From positions 62,001 to 126,000 of the forward strand of contig NZ_JACDTZ010000001.1 in assembly GCF_013978595.1 (NCBI RefSeq): 64,000 nucleotides of DNA, written 5' to 3'. Positions 63,272-64,000 of this stretch are shown here, piece by piece. Source of the DNA: Corynebacterium haematomassiliense. Lineage in GTDB: Bacteria > Actinomycetota > Actinomycetes > Mycobacteriales > Mycobacteriaceae. The translations under genes were made by a program, and so were the position numbers. Position 1 is the first letter of the stretch. Each line of letters begins with the position of its first letter. The notes beneath the pieces are model-generated. The model was not told where the DNA came from. It was given only the letters and a program-made list of their open reading frames with translations, and ran no database searches.

Positions 63272-63802
63272 ATGCAAAAATCGGACTTTGCCATCCGGCC
63301 CATCCGACCGGAAGACTATCCGCAGGTACGCGCCATCTATGAGATGGGGCTGCAAACCGGAAACGCCTCCTGGGAAACCCAGGGGCAGACCTGGGAGCAG
63401 TTCTCCCGCAAGAAGATCATGGAGACCGTCTTCGTGGCGGTCGACGCCGCCGACGACACCAAAGTGCTCGGCTGGGTTGGCGCGGCGAAGGCGTCCACCC
63501 GCAGCGTGTTCCACGGCGTGGTAGAGGATTCGATCTACACCCATCCCGACGCCCGCGGACGCGGGATCGCCGGCGCGCTTTTGGACCACCTGATCCAGAC
63601 CTGCATCAACTTGCACAAGTGGTCCATCCACTCCTGGATCTTCCCCGAAAACGAAGGATCCGCGGGACTGCACAAGTCCCGCGGATTTGAAAAGGTGGGC
63701 ACGTTCCACAACATGGCGCAGATGGCCTACGGCGAGCGCCAGGGTGAGTGGCGCGACTGCGACATCTGGGAGCTGATTTTGCCGATGTCGCGCGAGCAGT
63801 GA
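63272..63802 (+). CDS. GNAT-family N-acetyltransferase (phosphinothricin acetyltransferase-like)
   Basis: A 176-residue acetyl-CoA-dependent acetyltransferase. IRPIRPEDYPQVRAIYEMG opens the fold, the CoA-binding loop is HPDARGRGIAGALL, and SWIFPENEGSAGLHKSRGFEKVGTFHNMAQ is the PAT/Bar-type C-terminal block. Relatives acetylate phosphinothricin, methionine sulfone or other amines; the substrate here is not known. Start 63272 has GACAAT 7 nt upstream; ATG 63263 is a possible alternative. Confidence 0.88.
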   Translation: MQKSDFAIRPIRPEDYPQVRAIYEMGLQTGNASWETQGQTWEQFSRKKIMETVFVAVDAADDTKVLGWVGAAKASTRSVFHGVVEDSIYTHPDARGRGIAGALLDHLIQTCINLHKWSIHSWIFPENEGSAGLHKSRGFEKVGTFHNMAQMAYGERQGEWRDCDIWELILPMSREQ

Positions 63803-63806
63803 GCTG

Positions 63807-64000
63807 CTAGCTCAAGTCCTCCTTGAGCGCTTCCTCGCGCACCGGCAGCAGGAGGACGAAGGCGACGATCGCCAGCGGCACCATGAGCAGGAACACGGGG
63901 GTAAGCCCGTCGTTGTAGCTGCTCAGCACCGCGTCCTTGATGGGATCCGGCAGCTGGGCGACAACGCCGGGGGTGAGGCTGTTCGCCCCGCCTTCCTGGA
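63807..64000 (-). CDS. C-terminal end of an MFS (DHA2-type) transporter (partial)
   Basis: The frame is open at the right edge. The visible ~63 residues include SLTPGVVAQLPDPIKDAV, SYNDGLTPVFLLMVPLAIVA and a final cytoplasmic tail PVREEALKEDLS. The last-helix pattern (YNDGLTPVF) is typical of 14-helix drug:H+ antiporters. The rest of the gene is outside the window. Confidence 0.78.
   Translation of the reverse strand, partial: QEGGANSLTPGVVAQLPDPIKDAVLSSYNDGLTPVFLLMVPLAIVAFVLLLPVREEALKEDLS

Noticed and set aside
63500..63520. GNAT protein as a dedicated herbicide or antibiotic resistance gene
   Set aside because: The phosphinothricin acetyltransferase-like fold is common in housekeeping enzymes; nothing in the context points to resistance.

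Overview
The window is a high-GC actinobacterial chromosome segment, almost certainly from a Corynebacterium species. Evidence: mca (mycothiol S-conjugate amidase), an MmpL-type exporter, a BioQ-type operator before bioA, DUF4307, DUF5997, DUF3558 and LGFP-repeat proteins, and two stretches whose gene order I recall from Mycobacteriales (pth, rplY, prs, glmU, tetR, mfd, and greA, DUF4307, mca, small membrane protein, uppS, coaA, glyA). The species cannot be fixed from sequence reading alone. Genes are tightly packed. About two dozen of them carry a TANNNT hexamer 6-8 nt before the start codon with no Shine-Dalgarno sequence, as expected of leaderless transcripts.

Layout. 1-2.8 kb: the 3' end of a YPDG/Rib-type surface protein gene, then a secreted, membrane-anchored metzincin-like protease. 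2.8-8.3 kb: an unknown protein, DUF2200, an mmpL-tetR operon with a palindromic operator, and an AAA ATPase behind two 19-bp AT-rich repeats. 8.3-14.7 kb: a small leaderless ORF, a DASS anion transporter, ADP-ribosylglycohydrolase, HNH endonuclease, a perfect inverted pair of DnaA boxes, a YihY membrane protein and an SDR enzyme. 14.7-17.6 kb: bioA-bioD-patatin operon behind a BioQ-like site. 17.6-23.5 kb: prfC, an FMN reductase, two pth genes, a nitronate monooxygenase-like protein and an FAH-family hydrolase.

23.6-31.1 kb: a three-gene surface operon (metzincin, a threonine-rich stalk protein, and a 1231-residue Ca-binding/YPDG protein), paralogous to the genes at the left edge and lying between pth and rplY. 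31.2-41.4 kb: rplY, a thioesterase-aromatic permease-aminotransferase-MFS operon, glmU-prs, an MFS transporter and a Tat-exported multicopper oxidase. 41.5-44.2 kb: a PPE-like glycine-rich protein with an apparent compensated frameshift, a DUF3558 lipoprotein and tRNA-Gln. 44.2-54.4 kb: tetR, mfd, a CPBP protease, a phytase-like esterase, tRNA-Leu, SDR, DoxX, a secreted SGNH hydrolase, luxS and a SUFU-domain protein. 54.6-64 kb: a BI-1 protein, a lipoprotein, greA, DUF4307, mca, uppS, coaA, glyA, a DUF5997/LysR-effector-domain divergent pair, an LGFP lipoprotein, a GNAT acetyltransferase and the end of an MFS gene.

The best candidate for an undescribed system is the duplicated surface module: membrane-anchored metzincin-like proteases encoded next to YPDG stalk proteins, all ending in a transmembrane helix with a short tail rather than an LPXTG sortase signal.
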